Assembly: GCA_016709315.1 (NCBI GenBank) | Contig: JADJMZ010000007.1 | Span: forward strand, 310,001-374,000 | DNA length: 64,000 bases | Direction: 5' to 3' | Source: Ignavibacteria bacterium | Lineage (GTDB): Bacteria; Bacteroidota; Ignavibacteria; Tepidaquicellales; Tepidaquicellaceae | In this document: piece by piece, positions 38,301-46,119 of the stretch | Layout of the letters: each line of letters starts with the position of its first letter | How positions within the stretch are numbered: the first letter of the stretch is position 1 | Made by a program: the position numbers and the translations under genes | The notes under the pieces: generated by a model | Told to the model about the DNA's origin: nothing | What the model saw: the letters and a program-made list of their open reading frames with translations, nothing else | The model's database searches: none

Positions 38301-40259
38301 TTATTGTGAAAGACTATTGAGTTTTTCTGTCTCCTGTTCCCATAGCGAATATACATTTTTTAATTTTTCTTTTAAACTGTTATAATCATTTGTAAATTCT
38401 ACAACGTTATATCCGCCTTTGTAAAATTCATCTTTCGACATTATCGTTTCTTTTTCCTTTATCTTCGCTTCGAATTCCAGGGCATTCCTTTCTAATTCGT
38501 TGATCCTGTTCTTTATTGGCATAATAATTTTATTAATATCCTTTTTCGTTTTCTTCTGCTCTTTCGGCTCTGGAGGATTAACTGTCTTTACAATATTTTC
38601 TTTACTTTCGGTTACAGTCTTTTTTCTTAAATCCGAGTTTACTTTTTTCAGTTCATCATCTTTGGCTTTTAAATAATCGGTTGCGTTACCGAAATATGTT
38701 CTTATCTTTTTGTTTTTTACTTCTATGACTTTATCTACAATCCCGTCTATGAATTCCCTGTCGTGTGATACTATCACAACAGTTCCTTCATATTTCTGCA
38801 ATGCATTCATCAGAACTTCCTTTGATTTCATGTCAAGATGGTTTGTCGGCTCATCGAATACCAGAAAATTTGAAGGTTCAATAAGCATCTTTGCCAGCGC
38901 AAGTCGGGATTTCTCTCCCCCTGACAATACTCCTACTTTTTTAAAAACATCATCTCCTCTGAATAAAAAACTTCCGAGTATTGATCTTAAATTTTTTATA
39001 ATATCTCCTCTTGCAGCTTCTTCCATGGTTTGCAGAACAGTCTTTGCTGAATCAAGCTCTTCCGCCTGATTCTGTGCATAAAATTTTATTTCAGCCAGAT
39101 GTCCTAATTTTACTTCACCTTCATATTTTTCTATTCCTGCAATGATCCTCATAAGTGTTGACTTCCCCGCTCCGTTCACCCCCACAAAAGCGATTTTCTC
39201 GCCTCTTGGAATTATCAGATCTATATTCTCCAGAACATTGAAAGTCCCGTCATAACTTTTTGTTAACTCACTGATCTCAAGCGATATCTTACCTGAATGA
39301 GTGGCCGGAGGAAAATTAAAATTAACTGTCGCCTCTTCGTCTTCAAGTTCGACAAGATCAATCTTATCTAACAATTTAATCCTTGACTGCACCTGCCTGG
39401 ATTTTGTCGCTTTGTATCTGAACCTTTCTATGAATTTTTCCTGCTGCTTTAAATATGACTGCTGATTATTGAACTGATTTTCCAGCAGCTCCTTTCTTAC
39501 TTCTCTTTCCCTTTTGTAAAAAGAATAATTGCCTGAATATTCAGTTACATTGCCGAGAGAAATTTCAACTGTCCTTTCAGTAATGTTGTCAAGAAAACTC
39601 CTGTCATGTGAAACCATCACTATTGCGCCCTGATATGCTTTTAGATAATTTTCCACCCAAATAAGCGACTCGATATCAAGATGATTTGTCGGTTCGTCAA
39701 GTAACAGTATCGAAGGATTGTTGAGAAGAAGTTTTGCAAGCGAGATCCTCATTTGCCAGCCGCCGCTGAATTCCGATGTTTCCCTGTCAAAATCTTTTTC
39801 TCCGAATCCAAGACCAATTAGTATTTTTTCAATCTTTGATTTGATTTTAAATCCGTCGAGCATCTGAAATCGCTCCTGAAGTTCTCCGTATTCATTTATA
39901 AGATCCATGAATTCATCACTCATCGTATCCTGAAATTCCTCCATCTCCTTTTCTATCTGACGCATTTCTTCCTGAATGGCGTTAATATCTCCGGCTGAAC
40001 TGTAAACTTCCTCATAAAGAGTCTTACCTGTGTATTCAATTCCTTCCTGAGGCAGATAACCTACTGTTGTATGTTTTGATACCGCAACTTCACCTTCATC
40101 GGGTTTTATCAATCCTGCTATGACTTTCAGCATAGTTGATTTTCCGGCTCCGTTGCTTCCCACTAATGAGACTCTGTCCTTGCCGGCAACCCGCAGAGAT
40201 ACTTCGTCAAATAAAACCTTTGCCCCGAAGCGCATTGATATGTTGTTCATTGAAATCAT
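38301..40259 (-). CDS. ABC-F family ATP-binding protein
   Basis: Cytoplasmic ribosome-associated ATPase with two ABC domains and no membrane segment, 652 residues. Domain 1 has Walker A GSNGAGKST (34-42), signature FSGGWQMR and Walker B ILLLDEPTNHLD. Domain 2 has GVNGAGKST, LSGGEKSR and FLVFDEPTNHLD. The interdomain linker (about 245-300) is Lys/Arg-rich, and a C-terminal coiled coil covers about 545-652, as in Uup/YdiF-type proteins. Such proteins usually act on stalled or mis-set ribosomes; which ABC-F subclass cannot be decided. The second Met (four residues in) could also start it. No neighbour suggests antibiotic resistance. Confidence 0.93.
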   Translation of the reverse strand: MISMNNISMRFGAKVLFDEVSLRVAGKDRVSLVGSNGAGKSTMLKVIAGLIKPDEGEVAVSKHTTVGYLPQEGIEYTGKTLYEEVYSSAGDINAIQEEMRQIEKEMEEFQDTMSDEFMDLINEYGELQERFQMLDGFKIKSKIEKILIGLGFGEKDFDRETSEFSGGWQMRISLAKLLLNNPSILLLDEPTNHLDIESLIWVENYLKAYQGAIVMVSHDRSFLDNITERTVEISLGNVTEYSGNYSFYKREREVRKELLENQFNNQQSYLKQQEKFIERFRYKATKSRQVQSRIKLLDKIDLVELEDEEATVNFNFPPATHSGKISLEISELTKSYDGTFNVLENIDLIIPRGEKIAFVGVNGAGKSTLMRIIAGIEKYEGEVKLGHLAEIKFYAQNQAEELDSAKTVLQTMEEAARGDIIKNLRSILGSFLFRGDDVFKKVGVLSGGEKSRLALAKMLIEPSNFLVFDEPTNHLDMKSKEVLMNALQKYEGTVVIVSHDREFIDGIVDKVIEVKNKKIRTYFGNATDYLKAKDDELKKVNSDLRKKTVTESKENIVKTVNPPEPKEQKKTKKDINKIIMPIKNRINELERNALEFEAKIKEKETIMSKDEFYKGGYNVVEFTNDYNSLKEKLKNVYSLWEQETEKLNSLSQ

Positions 40260-40327
40260 TCTTAAAGATAATTATTTGAAATTTTAAATAATATCCGTAA
40301 AGTCATCGTATTCATAAAGTAGATACC

Positions 40328-40739
40328 AGTGCTGTCCAAATTTATTTGAATGGAATATAAATTACCATTTTAATGAAAATGTAATTTGATACTTTATTGA
40401 TATTGTTTCAATATAACTGTTGCCTCGTCCAAAACGATTGAATGGAGGTTTTGAGACGTTCTTCATTTGGTTCCCATCTCTTTATAATGTAGGGGTAATG
40501 TTAATTGCAGTTGTATGACCTCCCCCTGCTCGCCTATAGTACGAGGCGGAGCAAGCCCGCCTTCAGCGGGCTGCCCCCTCCTTGCAAAGGAGGGGGATTA
40601 AGGGGGTGGTCGCTATGTTTTGAGACAAAATCTTTAAGTGAGAAAGTTAAGGTGATTAAATTTGGAATTTTAGATATGATTGTGTTTATATGTAAAATTA
40701 AAAAGTTAATTGTTCATTACAAAAAGTTTGGACAACACT
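40328..40739. mobile_element. MITE-like non-coding element with 16-bp terminal inverted repeats
   Basis: AGTGCTGTCCAAATTT (40328-40343) and AAGTTTGGACAACACT (40724-40739) are inverted copies matching at 14 of 16 positions. The same end sequence, AGTGTTGTCCAAAAC, also occurs at 24554. The roughly 412 bases hold no gene and include the GC-rich hairpin block. No clear target duplication is seen, so mobile origin is inferred. With short flanks this makes up the 542-base gap between the ABC-F and YCF48-like genes. Confidence 0.5.
40518..40611. repeat. GC-rich hairpin cluster
   Basis: A strikingly GC-rich block in AT-rich surroundings. An outer inverted repeat (GACCTCCCCCT at the left, AGGGGGTGGTC at 40601-40611) encloses AGCCCGC/GCGGGCT (40554-40560, 40566-40572) and CCCCCTCCTT/AAGGAGGGGG (40574-40583, 40587-40596). 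The direct repeat GTTTTGAGAC at 40448-40457 and 40617-40626 flanks it, as an insertion might. Similar CCCCCTCCTTGCAAAGGAGGGGG-type repeats occur between genes in many bacterial genomes. Confidence 0.8.
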
Positions 40740-40801
40740 TTAATAATTTTGCTGGAAATATTTTAGTACTTTTCTATTTGTTGAATATTATTTATTAATT
40801 T

Positions 40802-42061
40802 TTGAAATCACTTATACTCAATATTATTTTTATCTTTTCAACCGCTATCTCTTTTGCTCAGTCAGGATGGTTTGTGCAAAGCAGCAATGTTAATGATTCT
40901 TTGCGCTCAGTCAGATTTATTAATGCACAAACAGGATATACTGCAGGTTCAAACGGCAGGATGCTAAAAACTACTGATTCCGGAAACAACTGGATTCCGC
41001 TTAATTTAAATACAAGCATAGATTTATTATCAATTTTTACTTTTTCAGATAATTTTGTTTGCTGCTGCGGTGATAGCGGACTTATCTTAATTTCATCCAA
41101 TGCAGGTCTGAACTGGACATCAGCTAATGTAACTTTCTTAAAATTACGGTCGGTTTTTTTTACTGACTCACTAAACGGGCATATTACCGGAGACAGCGGA
41201 TTAATTCTCAAAACCACCAATTCAGGAATTAGCTGGATGAATTATTTTTATTCAAGTCCAATTCAGTTTAACTCTGTTTGTTTTGCCGATTCAATTCACG
41301 GTTGGATTGCCGGATATGGCGCAATTCTATATACTGCTGACAATGGTTTGAACTGGATAAATCAGTTCGTGGACGGAAAATTAATTTTGAATTCTGTTTT
41401 TTTTAAAGATTATCTTCACGGATGGACAGGATATTATGACAACAGCACTTTCGGACCTGAGATCTTAAGAACATCCTCAGGCGGTAACGACTGGCGCAGT
41501 TACTCTGCAGGAAATAATTCTTATTCATTGTCTCTCTTTTTTACTGACACTCTGAACGGATGGTCTTCCGGATACTATGGTAACATTGTCAGAACATCAA
41601 ACGGCGGATTAAACTGGATCAATCAAATCAGTGGAACTGACAAACATTTATTTTCCGTGTTCTTTATTAATTCTTCTACCGGCTGGATCACAGGTGAGGA
41701 CGGCCTAATTCTTAAAACAACTACAGGCGGAGTAATTACAGGTATCGGAAATAATTATCAAAATTCTCCGGATGAAGTTTTATCTATTTCAAATTATCCT
41801 AATCCATTTAATTCTTCTACATCTATAAAATTTAAAATTCCGTCAGATAAAATTAATTCTGATAATTCCGTTGAATTAAAAGTTTATGATGCGCTCGGAA
41901 ATGAAATTTATTTCAGGATTTATAAATTGTCTTCACTTAATTCTGAAAACAACTATTATAAATTAATTTATGACGCTTCAGGTTTTGCATCAGGTATGTA
42001 TTTTTATAAAATAAAATTCAATGGTTATTCTTCCGTAAAAAAAATGATTCTTCTGAAATAA
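40802..42061 (+). CDS. Secreted YCF48-like protein with T9SS type A sorting domain
   Basis: 419 residues. TTG at 40802 is taken as start because it directly precedes a signal peptide (KSLILNIIFIFSTAISFAQ) and an in-frame ATG would fall well inside the protein. Propeller repeats (about 30-310) include GYTAGSNGRMLKTTDSG, HITGDSGLILKTTNSG and GWSSGYYGNIVRTSNGG. The C-terminal T9SS domain (about 325-419) has NYPNPFNSSTSIKFKI, LKVYDALGNEI, SGMYFYKIKF and KKMILLK. It is similar in build to the 36018 gene; function unknown. It lies just right of the MITE-like element, which may carry or have displaced its promoter. Confidence 0.85.
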   Translation: MKSLILNIIFIFSTAISFAQSGWFVQSSNVNDSLRSVRFINAQTGYTAGSNGRMLKTTDSGNNWIPLNLNTSIDLLSIFTFSDNFVCCCGDSGLILISSNAGLNWTSANVTFLKLRSVFFTDSLNGHITGDSGLILKTTNSGISWMNYFYSSPIQFNSVCFADSIHGWIAGYGAILYTADNGLNWINQFVDGKLILNSVFFKDYLHGWTGYYDNSTFGPEILRTSSGGNDWRSYSAGNNSYSLSLFFTDTLNGWSSGYYGNIVRTSNGGLNWINQISGTDKHLFSVFFINSSTGWITGEDGLILKTTTGGVITGIGNNYQNSPDEVLSISNYPNPFNSSTSIKFKIPSDKINSDNSVELKVYDALGNEIYFRIYKLSSLNSENNYYKLIYDASGFASGMYFYKIKFNGYSSVKKMILLK

Positions 42062-42213
42062 AAATTCTTGCCTTGTAAAATGCCTTCACGGATTCGGTTT
42101 GTATATGAAACTATATTAACATTAAGGAGCATTTGAATTTATCGCTTCGAAGTTGCAGAATACATTATTTGTAAACAGAATTATTCAGAAATGGAAATCA
42201 TTCTGTTTGCTTT

Positions 42214-42873
42214 TCAAGTCACTTCCAGTATTTCACTAAGACTTTTTCGTTTGATATCAGGAACAACTGCATCTTCAGCTGGGTAACCAACCGGAATTAT
42301 TAAATATGGTTTCTCATTTGAAGGACGGTTTAATATTTTCTGAAGGAAATTCATTGGAGAAGGAGTATGTGTAAGCGTTGCAAGTCCCGTATTCTGAAGC
42401 GAAGCCAGAAGTATTCCTGTTGCAATTCCGACAGATTCGTTCACATAGTAATGCTTCTTTAATTCGGAGTCTGATTTCGTAAAATCTATTTTAAATACGA
42501 CTATTAAATACGGAGCAGTCTCAAGGAATTCCTTGCGCCAGTCTGTTCCGAGCGGAGCAAGGTCGTCAAGCCAGCTTTGAGGCATTCGCTTTTCATAACT
42601 TTCTTTCTCTTCTTTCTCTGCTGCAATTCTGATCTCTTTCTTTATTTCATAGGATTCTACTATTATAAATTTCCACGGCTGTTTATTTGCGCCGGAAGGT
42701 GCCGTGCCTGCAGCACTGATTGCAAGTTCTATTAATTTTCTGTCAAACTTTACCGGAGAAAATGACCTGACACTTCTTCTTTTATTCATAAGTTCAAAGA
42801 AATCTGAAGCTCTTTTAAGACATTCCTCATCTGTTCGTTTAACAAAATTATATTTTATAAACTTAAATTTCAT
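42214..42873 (-). CDS. Nitroreductase family protein, iodotyrosine deiodinase-like
   Basis: 219-residue FMN-dependent oxidoreductase. RRSVRSFS near the N-terminus binds the FMN phosphate; APSGANKQPWKFIIV, PLGTDWRKEFLETAPYLIVVFK, HYYVNESVGIATG, LATLTHTPSPMNFL and PYLIIPVGYP follow. The E..E..SYEKRMP..W segment is characteristic of the iodotyrosine deiodinase/haloaromatic dehalogenase branch of the family. Substrate is not known; reduction or dehalogenation of an aromatic is plausible given the aromatic catabolism genes nearby. It is the last gene of the fumC-GNAT operon, 22 nt after the acetyltransferase. Confidence 0.88.
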   Translation of the reverse strand: MKFKFIKYNFVKRTDEECLKRASDFFELMNKRRSVRSFSPVKFDRKLIELAISAAGTAPSGANKQPWKFIIVESYEIKKEIRIAAEKEEKESYEKRMPQSWLDDLAPLGTDWRKEFLETAPYLIVVFKIDFTKSDSELKKHYYVNESVGIATGILLASLQNTGLATLTHTPSPMNFLQKILNRPSNEKPYLIIPVGYPAEDAVVPDIKRKSLSEILEVT

Positions 42874-42895
42874 AGGTTTTAAAGACAGTTAAGTT

Positions 42896-43468
42896 TTATG
42901 AATGTCCGGTATTCAGCAGAGAGTAAATCTCGGAATCAAGAAACTTCCCGTCCTGAAGATAGCTCTCACGGAAATATCCTTCTTTGATAAATCCAATCTT
43001 GTATAAAAGTTTTCTTGACGCAGTATTTTCAGGATCTATGTTAGCTTCTAATGTATGCAGATTCATTTTACTGAAACCGAATTCTGCAATTGCTTTAAGA
43101 GCTTCTGTCATTATCCCTTTGTTCCATTGTGTGATTTTCAGATCATACCCTATCTCTCCCCGGAGATGCTCTTTTACAATTCTCCAGATACCTGCGGTTC
43201 CTATGAGTTCATCTGAATTCTTAAAAGTAATACCCCATCTGATTCCCTCTTTATCTTTAAATGCCTTGATGCATCTTTCAGCCATTAATTCTGCTTCCTT
43301 CAGTTCATTGTAAGTATTCTTACCGAAGTATTTCATCACTTCTTCATTTGAATATATTTCAAAAATATCTCCTGCATCATTCAAAGAAATCTCTCTTAAT
43401 AAAAGTCTTTCGGTTTCAAGGATAGGAAATTTATTAAATACATATTCATTGAAGGAAAAATTCTTCAT
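42896..43468 (-). CDS. GNAT family N-acetyltransferase (RimJ/RimL-like)
   Basis: 190 residues. TERLLLREISLNDAGDIFEIYSN at the start, GTAGIWRIVKEHLRGEIGYDL in the middle, and the acetyl-CoA-binding part (NKGIMTEALKAIAEFGF followed by NIDPENTASRKLLYKIGF) are typical of the RimJ/RimL-type GNAT fold. It transfers an acetyl group from acetyl-CoA to an amine; substrate unknown. The ATG overlaps the fumC stop codon by one base (TAATG), indicating translational coupling. Confidence 0.9.
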   Translation of the reverse strand: MKNFSFNEYVFNKFPILETERLLLREISLNDAGDIFEIYSNEEVMKYFGKNTYNELKEAELMAERCIKAFKDKEGIRWGITFKNSDELIGTAGIWRIVKEHLRGEIGYDLKITQWNKGIMTEALKAIAEFGFSKMNLHTLEANIDPENTASRKLLYKIGFIKEGYFRESYLQDGKFLDSEIYSLLNTGHS

Positions 43469-44871
43469 TACTTTATTTTAATGCCGACCATTTTTTTAGG
43501 ATCTACTTTTTCAGAAAATTCAATATCCGAAAGCAAACCAAGTTCGGTAGCCGCCTGTCTTAATGTTTTATTTTCCTTATGAGCTTTCTTTGCGATCTTC
43601 GCTGCATTTTCATAACCAATATGAGTATTCAGCGCAGTTACAAGCATTAGTGAATTTTCTACATTCCTGTTAATGGATTCCATGTTAGGCTCTATTCCTA
43701 TTACACAGTTGTCATTGAAAGATTCGCAAGCATCACCGATCAGTCTGGCGGAATTCAAAAAGTTAAAGATCATCATCGGCTTGAATACATTCAGTTCGAA
43801 ATGTCCGCTCATTCCTCCAACGGAGATCGCAGTATCATTTCCAATCACCTGAGCGCAGACCATTGTCATTGCTTCGACCTGTGTTGGGTTTACTTTTCCG
43901 GGCATTATAGATGAACCGGGTTCGTTCTCGGGAATGTATATCTCCCCTATTCCGCTTCTCGGACCGGATGAAAGCATTCTTATATCGCTTGCTATCTTCA
44001 TCAGACTTACAGCAAGAGTTTTCAGAGCTCCGGAAGCTTCGACTATAGCGTCGTTAGATGCAAGAGATTCAAATTTATTTGCAGCAGTTTTAAATGGAAT
44101 GCCTGTCAGTTCGGAAATTTTCTTTGCAACAATCTTGTCATAATTCACAGGAACATTAATTCCGGTTCCGACAGCAGATCCTCCAAGCGCTAATTCAGAA
44201 AGATGCTCCAGAGAATTTTTTACTGTCTTCAGTCCGTGATCGAGCTGCGATACATATCCGGAAAATTCCTGTCCGAGTGTCAGAGGAGTGGCATCCATAA
44301 AATGAGTTCTTCCTATCTTTATAACTTCCATGAACTTTTCCGATTTAGCATAAAGAGTGTTTCTGAGTTTTTCTGTTTTGGGAATTGTATTCTCGATAAG
44401 AATTTTATAAGCGGCAATATTCATTGCCGTCGGAAATGTATCGTTGGATGACTGTGATTTATTTACATCATCATTCGGATGAAGAGATTTTTGTTCGTCC
44501 TCAAGTTTTCCTCCGTTCATCACGTGACCTTTATTTGCGATCACTTCATTTACATTCATGTTTGACTGAGTGCCGGAGCCGGTTTGCCAGACAACAAGCG
44601 GAAATTCACTGTTCAAAGAACCTGTAAGTATCTCATCACAGACTTTAGCAATCAGTTCAGCTTTTTCATTTTTTAAAACACCGCATTCTGAATTAGCATA
44701 AGCTGCTGCTTTTTTTAGTATCGCAAATGCATGAATGACCTCTATCGGCATGAGATTATTGCCGATCTTAAAATTATCCTTTGAGCGCTGTGTCTGAGCG
44801 CCCCAGTATTTGTCGGACGGAACTTTTACTTCTCCCATTGTATCATGTTCTGTTCTGTATGTCATTTTCAT
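43468..44871 (-). CDS. fumC: Class II fumarate hydratase
   Basis: Reversible hydration of fumarate to L-malate in the TCA cycle; iron-independent homotetramer. Family motifs: YRTEHDTMGEVKVPSDKYWGAQTQRS, WQTGSGTQSNMNVNEV, HPNDDVNKSQSSNDTFPTAM, IGRTHFMDATPLTLGQ and the signature GSSIMPGKVNPTQVEAM (each quoted in part). The start at 44871 (MKMTYRTEHD) is preferred: an in-frame codon further upstream would add 14 odd residues and place the start within the neighbouring terminator at 44906-44936. From there the protein has 467 residues, the usual length. First gene of the fumC-GNAT-nitroreductase operon. Confidence 0.94.
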   Translation of the reverse strand: MKMTYRTEHDTMGEVKVPSDKYWGAQTQRSKDNFKIGNNLMPIEVIHAFAILKKAAAYANSECGVLKNEKAELIAKVCDEILTGSLNSEFPLVVWQTGSGTQSNMNVNEVIANKGHVMNGGKLEDEQKSLHPNDDVNKSQSSNDTFPTAMNIAAYKILIENTIPKTEKLRNTLYAKSEKFMEVIKIGRTHFMDATPLTLGQEFSGYVSQLDHGLKTVKNSLEHLSELALGGSAVGTGINVPVNYDKIVAKKISELTGIPFKTAANKFESLASNDAIVEASGALKTLAVSLMKIASDIRMLSSGPRSGIGEIYIPENEPGSSIMPGKVNPTQVEAMTMVCAQVIGNDTAISVGGMSGHFELNVFKPMMIFNFLNSARLIGDACESFNDNCVIGIEPNMESINRNVENSLMLVTALNTHIGYENAAKIAKKAHKENKTLRQAATELGLLSDIEFSEKVDPKKMVGIKIK

Positions 44872-44905
44872 AGAATTTAAATTAAATAAAAATTGATTAA
44901 AAAAA

Positions 44906-44936
44906 ATCCGCAAAGAAAAAAAAATTCTCTGCGGAT
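44906..44936 (-). terminator. Rho-independent terminator of the 44970-46082 gene
   Basis: ATCCGCAAAGAA (44906-44917) pairs with TTCTCTGCGGAT (44925-44936), one mismatch, followed by six T on the minus strand. It separates the T9SS gene from fumC. Confidence 0.85.
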
Positions 44937-44969
44937 AAAAAATAGTTCTGAATTATTCAGAGCAAATTA

Positions 44970-46082
44970 TTACTTGATCAATACCATTTTCTTAGTATCA
45001 ATCTTATCTCCTGATTGTAAAGAATAGAAGTAAGTTCCGCTGGAGAGATTAACTCCGTTGAAATCCACAGTATAATAATTAGCCGTTTTAAATTCGTTGT
45101 TAAGTAATGTTGACACGAGCTTACCGCTGATGTCATAAATTTTCAGAGAAACTTTAGAATCTACAGGTACAGAGAAATTGATCTTTGTAGAAGGATTAAA
45201 TGGGTTCGGATAGTTCTGACTTAATTCAAATCTTGTCGGAACTCCGATTATAATTTCATTCTGAAGATCGAAATATTCAAAATTACCGTTGAAATCTATC
45301 TGCTTCAATCTGTAGCTGTATTTTCCTGTATTAAGACTGTTATCATTAAAAGAATATGATTTTGTTTCATTGGAATTTCCGTAACCTTCTGCATGACCGA
45401 TCTTAATCCAGCCGGTATTGACTTCTGAAGATCTTCTTTCAATATCAAAACCACTGTTGTTCTGTTCTGAAGAAGTTGTCCAGTTCAGTTTTACATTATT
45501 GTTATTAATAGTTGAGTTAAATGAACTGAGTTCGACTGGTAAAGTACCATTGTAGATTCCGGAATAACGTGAATTTGCTGTCTGGAAAGTTGGACTAATA
45601 ATAGTTGACTCTTCGGTATCCCATTGCAAAGTAATAAATACAGGATGTTGAATTTTCATATTTACTGTTGCAATTCTTTCACCTATTCCAAAAGTACCCG
45701 GGACATCTGAAATATTATCGCCTGTACCTCCGGTATAAATTACATTAACTCCTACAGATCTTCTATTACCCTGTGATCCTATCATTGCACAAATCATTGG
45801 ACCATAAGATCCGGAAGGACTTCCTGAAGTAAATTTCGGGTTAATGTTCGTAAGTGAAACGCTGTCTAAAGTTCCTGTAGGATTGAACTTAATAATAAAA
45901 CTGGAACTACCCATTATGAAGTTTGACGGAGTAACCCTAAAAGCATAAATATCAAAACTGAATTTAGTACCATCCACAATATTGAAATTATGCAGATTGT
46001 TTACAATTGTATCCTGCGATTTTGCAGAATCAACTGAAACAAACAGGAAAAGAATCAGAATTAAATTATAAAAATGTTTCAT
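44970..46082 (-). CDS. Secreted T9SS protein with possible cohesin-like N-terminal domain
   Basis: 370 residues. Signal peptide (MKHFYNLILILFLFVSVDSAKS), then a beta-rich domain of about 150 residues (FSFDIYAFRVTPSNFI, GSSSFIIKFNPTGTLDSVSL, GERIATVNMKIQHP) whose layout recalls cohesins: a D.Y strand, a fN...L strand and a late I.TV...I strand. Next is an Fn3-like region (LPVELSSFNSTINNNNVKLN, WTTSSEQNNSGFDIERR) and a T9SS type A domain (NYPNPFNPSTKINFSVP, SGTYFYSLQSGD, KKMVLIK). It is 37 nt downstream of the dockerin-type beta-helix gene, so the two are probably co-expressed. The cohesin comparison is pattern-based and weak; export by T9SS is well supported. Confidence 0.82.
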   Translation of the reverse strand: MKHFYNLILILFLFVSVDSAKSQDTIVNNLHNFNIVDGTKFSFDIYAFRVTPSNFIMGSSSFIIKFNPTGTLDSVSLTNINPKFTSGSPSGSYGPMICAMIGSQGNRRSVGVNVIYTGGTGDNISDVPGTFGIGERIATVNMKIQHPVFITLQWDTEESTIISPTFQTANSRYSGIYNGTLPVELSSFNSTINNNNVKLNWTTSSEQNNSGFDIERRSSEVNTGWIKIGHAEGYGNSNETKSYSFNDNSLNTGKYSYRLKQIDFNGNFEYFDLQNEIIIGVPTRFELSQNYPNPFNPSTKINFSVPVDSKVSLKIYDISGKLVSTLLNNEFKTANYYTVDFNGVNLSSGTYFYSLQSGDKIDTKKMVLIK

Positions 46083-46119
46083 GATTTATATTTTTTATTT
46101 GATTAATTAAATTTTAATA

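Noticed and set aside
40505..40798. Plus-strand gene over the GC-rich block
   Set aside because: It is translated hairpin repeat followed by low-complexity AT-rich sequence and ends right before the real T9SS gene.
43468..44913. fumC starting at 44913
   Set aside because: This adds 14 residues not seen in the family and overlaps the terminator hairpin at 44906-44936; the ATG at 44871 is better.
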